A stretch of 64,000 nt of DNA from Thysanoteuthis rhombus (GCA_963457665.1 OY735220.1:34629194-34693193); one strand, 5' to 3'. Numbered from the stretch's first letter, positions 9,602 to 21,021 are shown. Notes: a model not told the origin generated them from the letters alone. Numbers and translations: made by a program.

Positions 9602-9905
9602 AGTCCGCTCGGATAGTGTAATAGTTCAACTTCTGCCTTGCATGCAGAAGGTCTCTGGCTCGATTCCCACTGTGAGTATGTGAAACTCCACATTACCATG
9701 AATTCCTCAGTAGCTAATTGTCTGAACTCTAAACTGTGTGATTATGGTGGAAGCATTCATTCAGTGAAGGGGGTATTCGTAAAAAAAACAAAAACTTGCA
9801 GCTATTAAGTTCGAGTCTCAACCGGACTTCAGATTGGCAAGGATCACTAGACTGATACACACAACAGAAACAAGGATTTCTCCATTGGAGGTTGTCTCCC
9901 TTTAC
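9602..9905 (+). mobile_element. SINE-1, copy 2 (tRNA-Ala(TGC)-like head)
   Basis: The head keeps an anticodon-arm hairpin CTTCTGC (9630-9636), a CTTGCAT loop with TGC at the anticodon position, and GCAGAAG (9644-9650). A B-box GGCTCGATTCC follows at 9657-9667. The acceptor stem is not preserved, so this is not a functional tRNA. The tail runs to GGAGGTTGTCTCCCTTTA and is directly followed by a fragment of repeat A. Confidence 0.6.
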
Positions 9906-9907
9906 CT

Positions 9908-10105
9908 CAATTTACAAAGAAAGTTTATGCTAAATTAGTCACTTGGTTTGTGTATTTTGTGCGTTGTAGTGGTTACTGACGAATAAAAATTGAGAAAAAT
10001 TGAGAAAAGTAACTTATTCATTGATCATCCCCTTTCCCAACTTTTTTAATTGATCACCCAAATACAGTTTCTTTTGATTGGCTAACCAAACATGTTTTCA
10101 TTATC
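9908..10105 (+). repeat. Dispersed repeat A, copy 2 (3' part)
   Basis: It contains TCAATTTACAAAGAAAGTTT, ATGCTAAATTAGTCACTTGG, then GAAAAGTAACTTATTCATTG and TTTTTAATTGATCACCC, all in family order. The first half of the family consensus is missing. Confidence 0.6.
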
Positions 10106-10430
10106 AATGTCATCTCATCCCTCATCTTTGTACAGCTTTTATCACTACTTACGAGATCAAAATACTCTCCAACCGTTGAAGAGAATGAAACTCCTTGGTA
10201 ATTAAAAGTCGTAACAAATACGTCAGGAAGATTGTAGAATGCATCGGCTGGAATATAATGATCAAAACAACAAAGATGTGGATATCAGTTTGCGTAATGA
10301 ACATAAATTATACTATGCTTTGTCTCAGGAATAAAAAAAAACACCAGGAAGGCCGAGAAGCTCAGTGGCTGACACGTAGGGAACAAAACAACAAAGATGA
10401 AGATCTGAATAATGCATCGACGATAAGGCA
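10106..10430. other. No feature recognised
   Basis: AT-rich sequence. A short tRNA A-box-like word (AGCTCAGTGGCTGACACG) lies at about 10360-10377 without a matching B-box. Confidence 0.4.
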
Positions 10431-10434
10431 AACC

Positions 10435-10760
10435 AAGACTTTCCACACAGGTTTTTTCAATTTCTTCAGTTTGGCTTGTTTGCTGGCTATGTATACATTT
10501 ATCATGTACTCATGTCATACCAATTGAGCAAGAGGGATGAAAATCTAAACATTCATTTATCATGTCGAGGAAAAACCTTTTTTGCTCTTTGAAATTCCCC
10601 CCCCCCCCAAAATAGGTTTTTAGTGGGTTCAATTTGCAACATAAGTTTATGCTAAATTGGTCCCTTAGTTTGTGTCCGGCAACATTCACGCTTGTCTTTT
10701 TGAAAATCGGAATTTTCTTTTAGTGATTGCTGCTCAACAAAAGGCAATAGGAGTAACTAG
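10435..10760 (+). repeat. Dispersed repeat A, copy 3
   Basis: Blocks include CACACAGGTTTTTTCAATTT, GCTGGCTATGTATACATTTA, poly-C followed by AAAATAGGTTTTTAGTGGGT, TTATGCTAAATTGGTCCCTT, AGTTTGTGTCCGGCAACATT and AACAAAAGGCAATAGGAGTA. The middle of the family is partly deleted. Confidence 0.7.
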
Positions 10761-10984
10761 TAAGGAAATATTTTCAATAATTTTTGAAATAATGAAAAGA
10801 CTCTTAATTCAAGAAACTAAGACAGCATTTCCAGACATGACCCTTGGAATAGAATGCAAGTTCGACTTTTGCTAGAAGCTCTCTCTTTGTTTCGATTTCG
10901 CCTAATTTAATAATTTCAATTATTTTCCATGTTGAGGTTCTTTTTTGTTGGCCGTACAGAGCGCGGGGAAGGATAGTAAGGGCG

Positions 10985-11545
10985 ACCCTGCTCAGGACTT
11001 CATAATCATCATCGTCATCATCCGTCCCCTGCTGGACGAAGGGCTTTTCAAGCTCCTTCCATGTCGACCATGACCGTGCTAACATCTGCCATGTCTTATG
11101 TGCAGATCTCATCTCTCCATCTTATGTCTGCTCTTCTCCTAATACGTTTGCTATCTTCAGGGAACCAATCTTTTAACCTTTTGCACCCCCTGTTATCCTT
11201 ATTTCTTGCTAGGTGTCAAGCCCGTCTCCATTTTTCTATATATTCTGATATTTTCTCCTTTGGCCTGTTTTCTAACTCATTTAGATATTTTTCTATAGTT
11301 TAGTGTTGTTCCTATCATTGCTCTTTACACGGCTCCAAGAAAATTTATTCTGTTTGTTTTCAAGTGAATTAACTTCCGTGTTTCACGTCTGTGCGTCATA
11401 GCTGGTAATACATGATAATATTTCTTATAATACATTTCAAGTACCAACATCTCCATCCACTGGAAGATTGGGATCGTCGGCAAAAAGGTTAAATCTCGGG
11501 TCAACATTCATTTTCAGATGTGCTAGTATCTCTGGCATCGATTGT
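10985..11545 (-). mobile_element. Degenerate RTE-type LINE 3' end
   Basis: Minus-strand frames read PAMTHRRETRKL, then RADIRWRDEI, then a C-terminus WQMLARSWSTWKELEKPFVQ running into an Asp run encoded by a (GAT)n tail at about 11005-11020. The order (PAM-TYG-ETW-like block, RWRDE, final TWxxLExxFVQQ) matches the C-terminal region of RTE-clade reverse transcriptases. Stops and frameshifts show it is dead. It differs clearly from the younger LINE family elsewhere in the window. Confidence 0.6.
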
Positions 11546-11638
11546 CGTCACTGGTTCATGCACCGAATTTGAGCCACATCCCTTACTCGATGATGCTGAT
11601 TAAGATGCTGTTTATTTTCTGTTTTTTTAAATCTGAAT

Positions 11639-11851
11639 CTAGATATCATCATCATCATCATCATCATCATCTTTACTCTTTTTGTATTCTAGGATTTTGG
11701 AGAGTGTCTCATAGGCGTCATATATTCTGGTCTCTGGAGGCCTGAATACGGCTTTATTTTGCACCTCACATTGGAATTGTGTTATCGACAGTGATGTTTG
11801 CTTTTCATATTTCCTCTCTCTAAGCCTCGATAATATTTTTTCACATCTATT
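11639..11851 (-). pseudogene. Open C-terminal coding fragment ending in (GAT)n
   Basis: The minus strand is open for about 70 codons from an upstream TAG at 11852-11854. It contains QCEVQNKAVFRPPETRIYDA and YETLSKILEYKKSK, then an Asp run from (GAT)n, and stops at 11639-11641. The non-repetitive part is protein-like. I do not recognise the family; the (GAT)n tail resembles the LINE ends here, so it may be another retroelement end. No start codon is assigned. Confidence 0.35.
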
Positions 11852-11854
11852 CTA

Positions 11855-12550
11855 AGCTGTGCTCGTTTTTGCAATGAAAAATTTCTTCAGTTGTGTTAAG
11901 TGCGCAATATATTTTAGATGTTGAGATAAGCAGAAATTGGAGATAGGGACAGTTTTGATACTTAGCTGCAGTTTTTCATTGGGGTATACGAAATGTCTGA
12001 ATGTCAGAAACTACAATTCAGACGATTTTCAATAAAATAAGTAATAAACTTATCTAAATCATGTTAATAAAATAAGTAATATTTCAATAAATTTGGTAAT
12101 ATTTTGATAAAATAAATGTTGAAGATATAAGTCTAATTTGATATATTCATATGAAGTATATTTCCTTGTAGATTCATATCTGCAGAATCTAGATATTTCG
12201 AAATGTTTTTTGATTTAATTTCAGATGTGAACTTGACTATAATGTTGACAACACTCCCCTTGCTAGATCTAATCATACGAGAAGAAATAGCACATCTATA
12301 GCTTGACTTTTAGGCTTGTTTTCGTTTTCTCTCTTTTTCCCCCTTGCTTCAATCCTTACCCTTCCTTTCTAATCATGCTTTTAACTATCATTCTTTCTTT
12401 CTCTTTTCAATCCTTACTTTCTCTTATCCCTCATCTCTCGGTCACAACTTTTTTTAGTCAAGCTCCCGCCCAAACCTGGTACAGACTTCGTTTATCTATC
12501 GTCAAAAGAACAACCTCACCAAACTCATTCAAGTTCAAATTTTATAAATC
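11855..12550. other. No feature recognised
   Basis: Very AT-rich sequence includes three short AATAAAATAAGTAATA-like repeats near 12030-12120. The plus frame at 12303-12563 is Phe/Ser-rich and unsupported. Confidence 0.4.
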
Positions 12551-12554
12551 CACA

Positions 12555-12690
12555 GTGATTTGAAATCACGAATAACTGATCGGCAGTCTTGTCTCTTACT
12601 ATATGAGCTACATTGACGAGTCCTACATATCCGCCAAAATTTATGTTGGGAGTACGCAAGAGCTTATTTCACTCTATAAATGAATTCATC
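12555..12690 (-). mobile_element. SINE-2 / tRNA-like repeat, copy 1
   Basis: On the plus strand it reads GTGATTTGAAATCACGAATA, ACTGATCGG, CTTACTATATGAGCTA and GCAAGAGCTTATTTCACTCT. Read on the minus strand it resembles a tRNA: TAGCTCA-like A-box, then TCGTGATTTCAAATCAC at the B-box position. It is in tandem with copy 2. Confidence 0.5.
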
Positions 12691-12700
12691 ATTTCATACC

Positions 12701-12850
12701 GTGATTTGAAATCACGACCAACTGATTAGTAGGTAGGCATCTTACCGACTGAGCGAATCTGAAAAGTCTTTCATGTCATCAAAATTTATCTTACAAAAAC
12801 GCAAGGGCTTATGCCATTCTCATAAATAGATACATTTATACTAATAAACA
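12701..12850 (-). mobile_element. SINE-2 / tRNA-like repeat, copy 2
   Basis: It starts GTGATTTGAAATCACGACCA and contains CTTACCGACTGAGCGAATCT, the reverse complement of a tRNA D-arm/A-box. It continues through AAAATTTATCTTACAAAAAC and GCAAGGGCTTATGCCATTCT. The period relative to copy 1 is about 146 bp. Confidence 0.55.
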
Positions 12851-12934
12851 TATACTTATATTTTTATTTATCTATTGTAAATACAATACTAATTGCAGTA
12901 ATCATCTTCAGTTGAAATAAAAATAGTAGTGTAG

Positions 12935-13190
12935 TTTGTCCCTGCCGCAGCCAGGCTTAAGTCCATTATTCCCCTCCCTCCCTCTTCCTTGTTTTTTCAT
13001 CCCCGCTCTCTCTCTTCCTCTCTATCTCTTACCTCATTCCTTATTTTGCCTTCTTTTTAGTCTACCCGACAACCCACTCTCTCTCTCTCTCTCTCTGTCA
13101 CCCTTCCCGTATACTTCCCCTTTCCCCCTCTCCCACCACCCTGATTCCTGATTTTGTCTTACCCATCGTCTCCCAGCACTCAATTCTTCT
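12935..13190 (+). repeat. Pyrimidine-rich tract with (CT)n
   Basis: A CT-rich strand has a perfect (CT)n run at about 13076-13097. The Leu/Ser/Pro-rich frame 12936-13151 is compositional. Confidence 0.8.
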
Positions 13191-14385
13191 TTCTACCCTA
13201 TCCCTACCCCTTTTTTTTTCATTCCACTCAATTTATTCTTTTGGCACATTAACAAATAAATCAACAACGCCCACTTTCGACCGGAACTCATTACTTTGAC
13301 CCTCTTCCCGTAAGGCGGCTTATCGTCAGCCATCATTGTTCCGAATGATGACGTCAGTACCAGAGGTGCCAACACCGATGCTCGACCAAGAGTAATGGCA
13401 AGAAAATGGTGGAAAAAGAAGCTCGACATTTACAAGCGGATGGACAATGTTGTGTTCCTTCTTTGAAGCAGACGAACACTCAACCTTTTATGACGAACAT
13501 TCTTCACTGGACGATTCAAATTTCTCATTTGAGCAAGTTCTACCGGAAAAAGTGTTAAAACGGCAGACATAAAATGTCGACAAACTACGTACCACGCACA
13601 GTGCAGACTCAGTTGGTTTTCTTCGAAAATAGCTTTCTTACTTCTGCAGTTATAGAAATGTATTCTCGCCTCTTGAATTCAAGCAATTTCTGTGAATTTT
13701 TCTTTTGCTTTATCTTATACAATTCGCCACGTGATTGGCTATATTTTATTTCCTGTAAAATCAGTCATTTGCCGAGAGAGATAACTATAAAATGCTTATT
13801 AAAGTGTAATCCCCCTTCCTTATTTTCATCATTTTTTTTTTCTCGAAAATGCGTAAATTTCTTGTATCTCCATCAACTTTTTTTGAAAGAAGCCTGGATG
13901 AACTGGCGGAACGTCATATAAACTAATAAATCTCATTAGTATACAGCAAGATCGTCGAGCTAAAATATATCAAAGGGATGCAAGTAACGTGGGAAAATAT
14001 AATTTCACTCATACAACTGACGTAATAAAATAGTATTCCATTCATTTCAAAATGAGGTTATGAAAAATGCTGGACAACAGGGCGCTATTCTCCTAGCTCA
14101 CTCCTAAACAAATCATTATCATCTCCGTACATAGAATATTTATCCTTAAATTTCATATACGCCGTCATTTTTTGACGACACGTGTAAACTAGTTGAATTA
14201 TAAGAATAGAGAAATTTTATCTTTCATTATAATAATAACCTGCATATTTCGGTTTCGTTTCGGGTGGTGCGAATTTCTGTTTTTATGACACTTATTTTAA
14301 GCACCCATTTTGCCAAAAGAAAATATCTCTTATCATATTTGCTTGGACTACACCGTGTCTGGCGTAAGGACATGAAAATCATATC
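13191..14385. other. Mostly unrecognised; CRE palindrome at 13349-13356
   Basis: It contains one exact TGACGTCA in a slightly GC-richer patch (13300-13440). No exon is recognisable. The frame at 13574-13921 has no family resemblance. Confidence 0.35.
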
Positions 14386-14389
14386 AAAT

Positions 14390-14710
14390 CAGGAACCGTC
14401 CTCTAAAACTGTCACCAAAACTATCAGAAGGGGTTTCTTCAGTGTTCAAGTGAGTCTGGATAGCTGGTTGTCTGTCTGGTTGGCTATATACGTAAATACA
14501 TTTACTCATTATTACTACAAAAATTTCTTCTTTTTAAAAAAAAATTTTTTCACTCCCCCTGGGTTTTATGGTGTGTGTGAGTGGGGGGGGGGTTAAATTT
14601 ACTATGTAACTTATGCTAAATTGGCCCTTTATTTTATGTCTGGTAGTGTTCACACTCTTTTTTTGAGATTCAAACTTTTTTTTAATGATCACAGCCCTAC
14701 AAGTAATTCA
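14390..14710 (+). repeat. Dispersed repeat A, copy 4
   Basis: Blocks in order: GGAACCGTCCTCTAAAACTG, AGGGGTTTCTTCAGTGTTCA, GGTTGTCTGTCTGGTTGGCT, AACTTATGCTAAATTGGCCC, then TGTCTGGTAGTGTTCACACT and TTTTTTAATGATCACAGCCC. The 3' quarter is missing. Confidence 0.7.
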
Positions 14711-15415
14711 TTTTTTCTAAACAATTTAAAATCTTATGTATTTGTGGGCCATGAGCTGTTAGCTTATCAATAGTCACTTGTGTCACGATTTTTTCAGTTT
14801 TGCTTACATAACCATTGCATTGTATAATTTGTTTACTATATGCTTGCCCACGGGTTATTTATGAACACCTATTAATCTGTGCATAAGTAAATAAGTATAA
14901 ACGCTTTGTGCAGATTCTTAGATCACTTTTTACTAGCAAAGTAAATATTTGTAATTTATTGGCCTCGAAGGCACACTTCTCATCTGTAAGATACGGCGTA
15001 ATACACGTGTAGGCCATGGATAAAACTGAAAAAAATCAAAAGTGGACCATTTCAAAAAGAAGTTGTTGATCAATGGGTTAGGGGTTTTAGCAAATTAACA
15101 CCTTTAATTAGGATTATAACCTTGACAAAGTCATTAATGCGAGTGTCGTGTCTATATGATATATACCTAACCCATGAATACGAAGGTATTTGGAAGTGAA
15201 GTCATAACCGCTGCAGGAAAATCGAAACGAAAACAAAGTGATTCTATTATTGAAATGTCTGATGCATCCGTCGTATTATCTGGCTGTGTAGCAAATGGAA
15301 AAAAAATGATTTCAATATATATGTAAAAAAAAAAAAATAGTTATTTGTTCTTTTGTGAATTTACGGTCACTTTATAACAGATGCTACAATAAATGAATAA
15401 ATATATACATCTATA
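14711..15415. other. No feature recognised
   Basis: AT-rich sequence with short A runs. No coding or repeat relationship was identified within the window. Confidence 0.4.
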
Positions 15416-15416
15416 T

Positions 15417-15476
15417 CGATAGATTGATAGATAGATAGATATAGATGGATAGATAGATAGATAGATAGATAGATAT
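15417..15476 (+). repeat. (GATA)n microsatellite
   Basis: GATA units contain an ATAGATGG interruption. Confidence 0.9.
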
Positions 15477-16095
15477 AATCCGGCTATGAATAGTAATGGA
15501 CGTAATTGTCTTCAGTTCTACGAATGAGTATTGTAATTATTATTACATTTGACAAGATTTTATTTTCTTCAACTTTTGTTGTTTTTTTTTATTGTAACTC
15601 TCACATCATTTTTACATTGTCGACCCTTAAATTCATACAAAGAGAATAGAAAGTCAATTTCAAGGGAAATAAATTCCAATAAAAATCATCTCCCTTTGAC
15701 CATGGTAATTTTTAAAAAATTCAATTCACTAAAGAATTCTGCTATTTTTTTATGCTCTTCCTGGAAGCGTTCCGAGCGATTTATGAACTAGAGAATTAAA
15801 TAAACAGTATGGATTGGAAAGATATGAACGAACCTAAACAACCTGTTTACTTGATAAGTTGGTACAAGAAATTGGTGCGTTCAAACGACTAGAGGGTTAG
15901 AGATGACTCTTATTTCCTATAAATGTTGATAGATTCATTGCTGTAACTCAATGGGCAAAGAACGGTGTGAAACTGTACAATACGGAAGCAGTTAATTGAA
16001 TAAATTCCCGCAAACATGAAGGATATGAAAAGAATTGGATGAAGAGTGATAGATATGAACAAACTGAGATAGATGAATAGAAAACAAAATGATGG
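15477..16095. other. No feature recognised
   Basis: AT-rich, apparently unique sequence. The frame 15549-15791 is unsupported. Confidence 0.4.
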
Positions 16096-16143
16096 ATATT
16101 AACGGACTAATAGAGATAGACAAATAGATATGGGTCGGTTGAC

Positions 16144-16184
<41 letters not shown>

Positions 16185-16195
16185 CAAACAGACTG

Positions 16196-16228
<33 letters not shown>

Positions 16229-16560
16229 CAAACAGACTGAGATAGATAGATATGAAAGAGATAGATATGAATTGGAATAGATAGTGAGATAGATAAATGA
16301 ATATGAACAGACTGAGATAGATAGATAGATAGACATGAACATTGAGATAGATAGATAGATAGACAGATATAAACTGACTGAGATAGATAAGTAGATATGA
16401 AGTGATTGAGATAGATAGGCAGATAAGAACAGATTGAGAATGATACGTAGATATGAACAGATTGAGATAGACAGATGGATATAAGCAGGCTGAGATAGAT
16501 AGATATGAGCATATTGAGATAGATATGAATAAATTGCGAACGATAAAGAATAGACGAAAA
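16096..16560 (+). repeat. Higher-order (GATA)n array
   Basis: GATA runs are punctuated at irregular intervals by a spacer of the type ACAAACAGACTGAGATAGAT or ATGAACAGACTGAGATAGA. It is a two-level array (tetranucleotide plus a roughly 28-60 bp unit). The same ATGAACAGACTGAGAT-type spacer recurs at 23270-23312. The IYLS-repeat minus frames are artefacts. Confidence 0.85.
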
Positions 16561-16734
16561 GGCCGAGACTGGACTAGCTAGCTAGATAGATAATCAACAT
16601 GTCTACACTTATTGAGTATGTTGTTTGTGAATGAAACAAGCTGACATTTTCCCTAGTGGTGACCTGTCAGTATCCAAAGTCCGAATCTGTGAGTCAAGTG
16701 GCCCCCACCCACTTAAAGGACAATCGAATACTAT

Positions 16735-16830
16735 TCTCAATTTGTGCCCGTGTCAAGATGGCCGCCATTTCAACTTGGCATTAAGTTGACGTCATTCTTT
16801 GTCCGCAGGTGACATTCGCTGGCGATAATT
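16735..16830 (+). promoter_or_regulatory. YY1-like and CRE motif cluster
   Basis: GTCAAGATGGCCGCCATTT (16752-16770) contains the AAGATGGCSGC-type core typical of YY1 sites. TGACGTCA lies at 16797-16804. The region is GC-richer than its neighbours. YY1 sites often sit just after animal transcription starts, but no exon is visible downstream, so promoter function is inference. Confidence 0.3.
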
Positions 16831-16989
16831 GTAGAATATCACAAAGAAAACCACCGGACTGACTGTCCTTGTCGGTCAAAAGATAACCACTAGATGACCA
16901 AGCATCACCCTGCCGATGCTAACTTTCGACTTTTTTAGATGCTTTTTTCTTTATCTTATACCTGACATTTCTGTTTTCATATATTTTTG

Positions 16990-17600
16990 TCAACTTATCC
17001 AACTTTTCAGTGTTTTTTGGTTTCTTTAAAAAAGATAATTTCTTTGTTTCTTTATTTCATTCTTTTTTTGTCCTTCCTGTTCTTGTCTACGCCTGTCTTT
17101 GTAAATTCTTTCTTTCTCTATTTCTTCCTTTGTATCTTTGTCTCTTGACATTTTCTTTTTTTCTTTCTTTAATTTCCTTTTTTCTTTGTGATTTCTCTTT
17201 TTTTCTCTATATCCTTGTCTTTTACAATTTTCTTTCTTTCTTTCTTTACTTTTCTTTTTGCTTGATAAAGTCTCTCTCTTTTTCTTTATATCTTTGTCTT
17301 TTGGCATTTATCTCTCTTTCTTTCTTACGTTCTACCTTCACTTGTGTATTTTCTTTATAAAACTTCTTTTTTTTCTTTATATCTTTGTCTTTTGAGATTC
17401 TTCTTGTTTCTTTCTTTACTTTTCTTCTTATCTATAAATTCTCTCTTCCCTTTTTTCATTTCTTCATTGCCTTTCGACATTTTCATTTATTTATTCGTTT
17501 AATCATTTTTTTTAATACATTTCCTCATTTTTGAAAATTAATTCTTTCTTTCTTTCTTTTCATCACTTTCCATAAATTCTTTCCACCTACAACGTTACAT
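16990..17600 (+). repeat. Polypyrimidine (CTTT)n-like tract with internal repeats
   Basis: A TTTC/CTTT-rich strand has a loosely repeated phrase TTTATATCTTTGTCTTTTG (about 17120, 17205, 17286, 17377) spaced 80-95 bp. This indicates an old tandem unit. Phe/Leu/Ser-rich frames are artefacts. Confidence 0.8.
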
Positions 17601-18949
17601 TTCATTTTCTTACTTTCTGTTTCTTGACTCAAGGTTCTTGAACAAATACTTGCTTTGTATATTCGTTTGAATGAAGCATTACTTTTACACCTGGGTGCAA
17701 TATGTGGAAAGAATTAAAACTGATACTATCATAGAACAAAACAAAACAAGACCTGTTGGTGAGAAGGGTGCTGCGTTTTTTTAAAATTATTTTCTTCGGG
17801 TTTTGTTTATCATATGATTCACGGATATATTTGAAAAAAAAAAAAATAGCTACATCAAGAGTCCATTGTTCCAAATGGTAGGTAGAAGATATTTTTTCAG
17901 CAAAATCGTAAGTTTTAAGAATAAGTCCCCATTGTTAAGGGCGGAGAAACAGAAGAAAATAACACTGCTGATAGATATAACTCTTGTTATAACAACCCCC
18001 CCCTCTCTGTCCGTCTCTCTGTCTGTCTGCCTCTGTCTCTCTCTCTCTCTTAACCGTAGAATTTCCTTTATCTGAACTTGTTCTTTTAATCTTCAGTTTA
18101 ACCAGAATAAAACAAAATCATTCTTTGCTCATTATTCTCCTTGTCCTCTCCCCATGCATCGCGTTGTGATACACATAGACACATTATCAGTGATGTTTTC
18201 TGGGGGTCATTAGATGTTTAGGGTCTTTAAACAATCAGACAACTTCCCCAGTTGAAGTTGGTCAAGCTTCAGCTTGTGTCCAGAACCACTTATTCACAGA
18301 CAATGACGCAATCTTTTCTGCCTCAGAAGCCAATTTGATGACCCTTCATCTATTGGGAGAGAGATTCGAAGAAGCGTATTAATATACGTAAAATCTAATA
18401 CTGTAAGGAGGAGTTAATGGACCTGATTGACCCTAACTGAATAATTAATAAATCTGCGTTCTAGAAATTCGGAATTGAACAATCGACAACCCTTGAGTGC
18501 TGAAGAAAGAGACCAATAATAAAAAAGAGACTTCCTTTTCCTATGGATATTGCATATTACAACCGGGGAAGGCCGTTGAATGGCCGTAGAAAAATGTTTG
18601 AACGATAATACTGGGTTAGCCTAAAGAATTTCATTCTTTTCATTCAAAGTAAAACGAAGAGTTTGATTGGCATGAACCAATTTTGTGTCACTTAATGAGG
18701 CTAAATTTTGGAGGAGGTGGGGAGAAAGCTGGGAAAGAAGTACAATGGACGCAGTGTTGTCAATTCGAATGTTTGTTTGTTTTTTGTTTTGATTCTTCGA
18801 TTTTGAGAGTGAATTCCAAATTGAGAAAAAATTAAAGATTGAAAAAATAAAATTTGTGACATTTATTGGGTTGCAAAGCAACCATTTCTAACTCTAATAG
18901 AGTCGTGTCTCAAGCGAAAATCACCAGCCCTAACCTTCTTCTCCCACCC
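17601..18949. other. No gene recognised; (CT)n/(CTGT)n at 18000-18050
   Basis: A short pyrimidine microsatellite follows a poly-C run at 17996-18003. The rest is AT-rich single-copy sequence as far as this window shows. Confidence 0.4.
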
Positions 18950-19530
18950 TCTTTCTCTCTCTCTCTCTCTATTTATCTATCCATCTATCTCTAACCTCTG
19001 CCTTCTCTTTCCTTTTTTCATTTCACTCTTCTCTCTTCTATCTTATTATTTTTCTCTCTTTTCGTCTCATGTTCTTTCTCTCTTTTTCTTTTTCTTTCTT
19101 TTCTTTGAATTTTTTGCTTTTTACCCTGTATCTATCGCATCCTTTCTCTATCTTTGAGACATTTCGTTGGCTTTCCTTCCCTACATCAATTACATTCAGA
19201 CACAACTTTACTAACCCCCTCTTTCTCCCCGTCTCTCTCTCTGTCTGTCTATCTCTATCTATCTATCTCCACCCTTTGCCTTCTCTTTCCATTTTTCAAT
19301 CTCTCTCCTCCCCATTTTACTCTTTTCCCTTCTCTTTTATTTCTTCTTTCTCTCTTCTCGTCTTGTGTTCTTTCTCTCTTTTTCTTTTTCTTTCAACTTG
19401 TTGCTTTTTACCCTGTCTCTATCGCACCCCCACTTTTTTTCTCTATCTTTAAGACATTTCGTTGGCTTTCCTTTCCAATATTAATTACACTCAGACACAA
19501 CTTATTACCCACCTCTTTTTCCTCCGTAAA
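18950..19530 (+). repeat. Tandem duplication of a ~295-bp pyrimidine-rich unit
   Basis: GACATTTCGTTGGCTTTCC at 19158 recurs at 19453 (period 295). The flanking blocks CTGCCTTCTCTTTCC, TTTTTACCCTGTATCTATCG and ATTACATTCAGACACAACTT recur in the same order. The second unit is slightly shortened at its end. The overlapping frames at 19069-19630 are compositional. Confidence 0.75.
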
Positions 19531-21015
19531 TATATTCCTTCTTTCTCAAGGGCCATTTTATAGTGACAAATTACAGACAAAAATGATAATGGACTCTTCA
19601 ATCAGGAAGGTTGAAAATGTAATCAGGTAGTCAGAATTAACGCATGCGTGAATCGTACACAAGAAGTTGATTACACTGTGCGATGCAATTTTTGTTCCTG
19701 TTTAGTGTGTGTGTGTTTCCTGGATTGTTTATGAGTAAAATGTGTTAGAAATGGTTATTATTCCCTTCAAACTTGGTTTTGTGTTCAGGATAGTGATATT
19801 CATTTGTAACTTTTTTTTCTCATTTCAAGTGACTAAAACGTGCAAATTGAGAAGATGTCCCATTGAAAATAAGAAGATTTCAAATTATCACTGTCCTGGT
19901 GGCAAAAGAAAAGTTTGAAGAGAATAAACGACATTCCTATACTTTTTAGACACACTCAATCAGAAAATAACATTTATTAACCAGGAACAAAAAAAAAAAA
20001 AAATGAAAGAAATTTGCACATTGATATATAAATGCCGTGCATTTCATATCCAGCATAAAAACATTCACATGGTCATTGGTGTAAGGCATGATATGAGGAA
20101 TTTTTGTTGCACTAGTCTTACAAGTGGGATAGGTATGACTTAATATTTAACATTTTAAATCTTAGCCTGTTAGCTTGGCTCGAATACCAACCACAGGCAC
20201 TGGTTGGAAATATACGCAACTATTTTAGCCATTGGGCATTCACATACTTATTAGGTTTAAAACTTTATATCAGAATTACAAGTGAAGACATTAATAGAAT
20301 AATAATATACAAATGCTACTAAACGATACTTGGTTCCTGCCAAGATTGTCAAGGTGGGTAACAGTTATTTGTTGTTATTGTCTGGGTAATTTTGGAGGAG
20401 CAGTTTGTCCAAAGGCTTTCTCGATTTCTCCTCCATCGTCCATCGTAGCATATTAGTGATAAGTCATTTTTCTCAAGATAGCAGGAGATAGGATAGAGAG
20501 CACTGAGAGAAGAATATTCACGCCTTTCCCACGGGCATTAATGCAAAGTGGACGGAAGTAGGTTTTTTTTTACTGGATAATCCCGAGTAAGCAATCAATA
20601 ATTATCAAATCCACTCTGGACAGAAGACGTTGCTCAGAAGCTTGGCCTTTTCTTTATTTTCGATGGAAGTAAAAGTCATTTTTAATCTGCAAACACCGCG
20701 TAGCATACATTAAAAAAATCCGTCTTTTTTCTGGCTTGAGAAGTGACAGATGTGACATTTCGGCCAATCATATCAGGATCTTAATCTTCGATCGCTTATA
20801 CAAAAAAGCTTATCTTCATTAGGCGTGTGAAATAAGCAGCGAGACAAGTCACCCCAGTCGACGGCAGAAATTACCCCCGTACAACGCCACTCAAAAGATT
20901 TCAAATCCACGATTGAAAAGCAAGTCTTTTAAGAATTGATTTTATGACATCTTTCCGATAGAGGTCACTAATGGCCGGAAATAGATAAACTGAATCCTGA
21001 ATTCAATCATGTTTA
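19531..21015. other. No gene recognised
   Basis: Apparently unique sequence, AT-rich with a patch of more balanced composition at 20450-20990. No ORF above noise and no repeat partner in the window. Confidence 0.4.
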
Positions 21016-21021
21016 TAAGAA

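Noticed and set aside
9602-9680. Possible genuine tRNA-Ala gene
   Set aside because: Only the anticodon arm and B-box are good; the acceptor stem does not pair and the sequence continues as a repeat shared with 8.9 kb, so it is a SINE head.
16096-16560. Regularly spaced units that might be mistaken for a CRISPR array
   Set aside because: GATA microsatellite with irregular spacers in a eukaryotic genome; repeats and spacers are not of CRISPR form.
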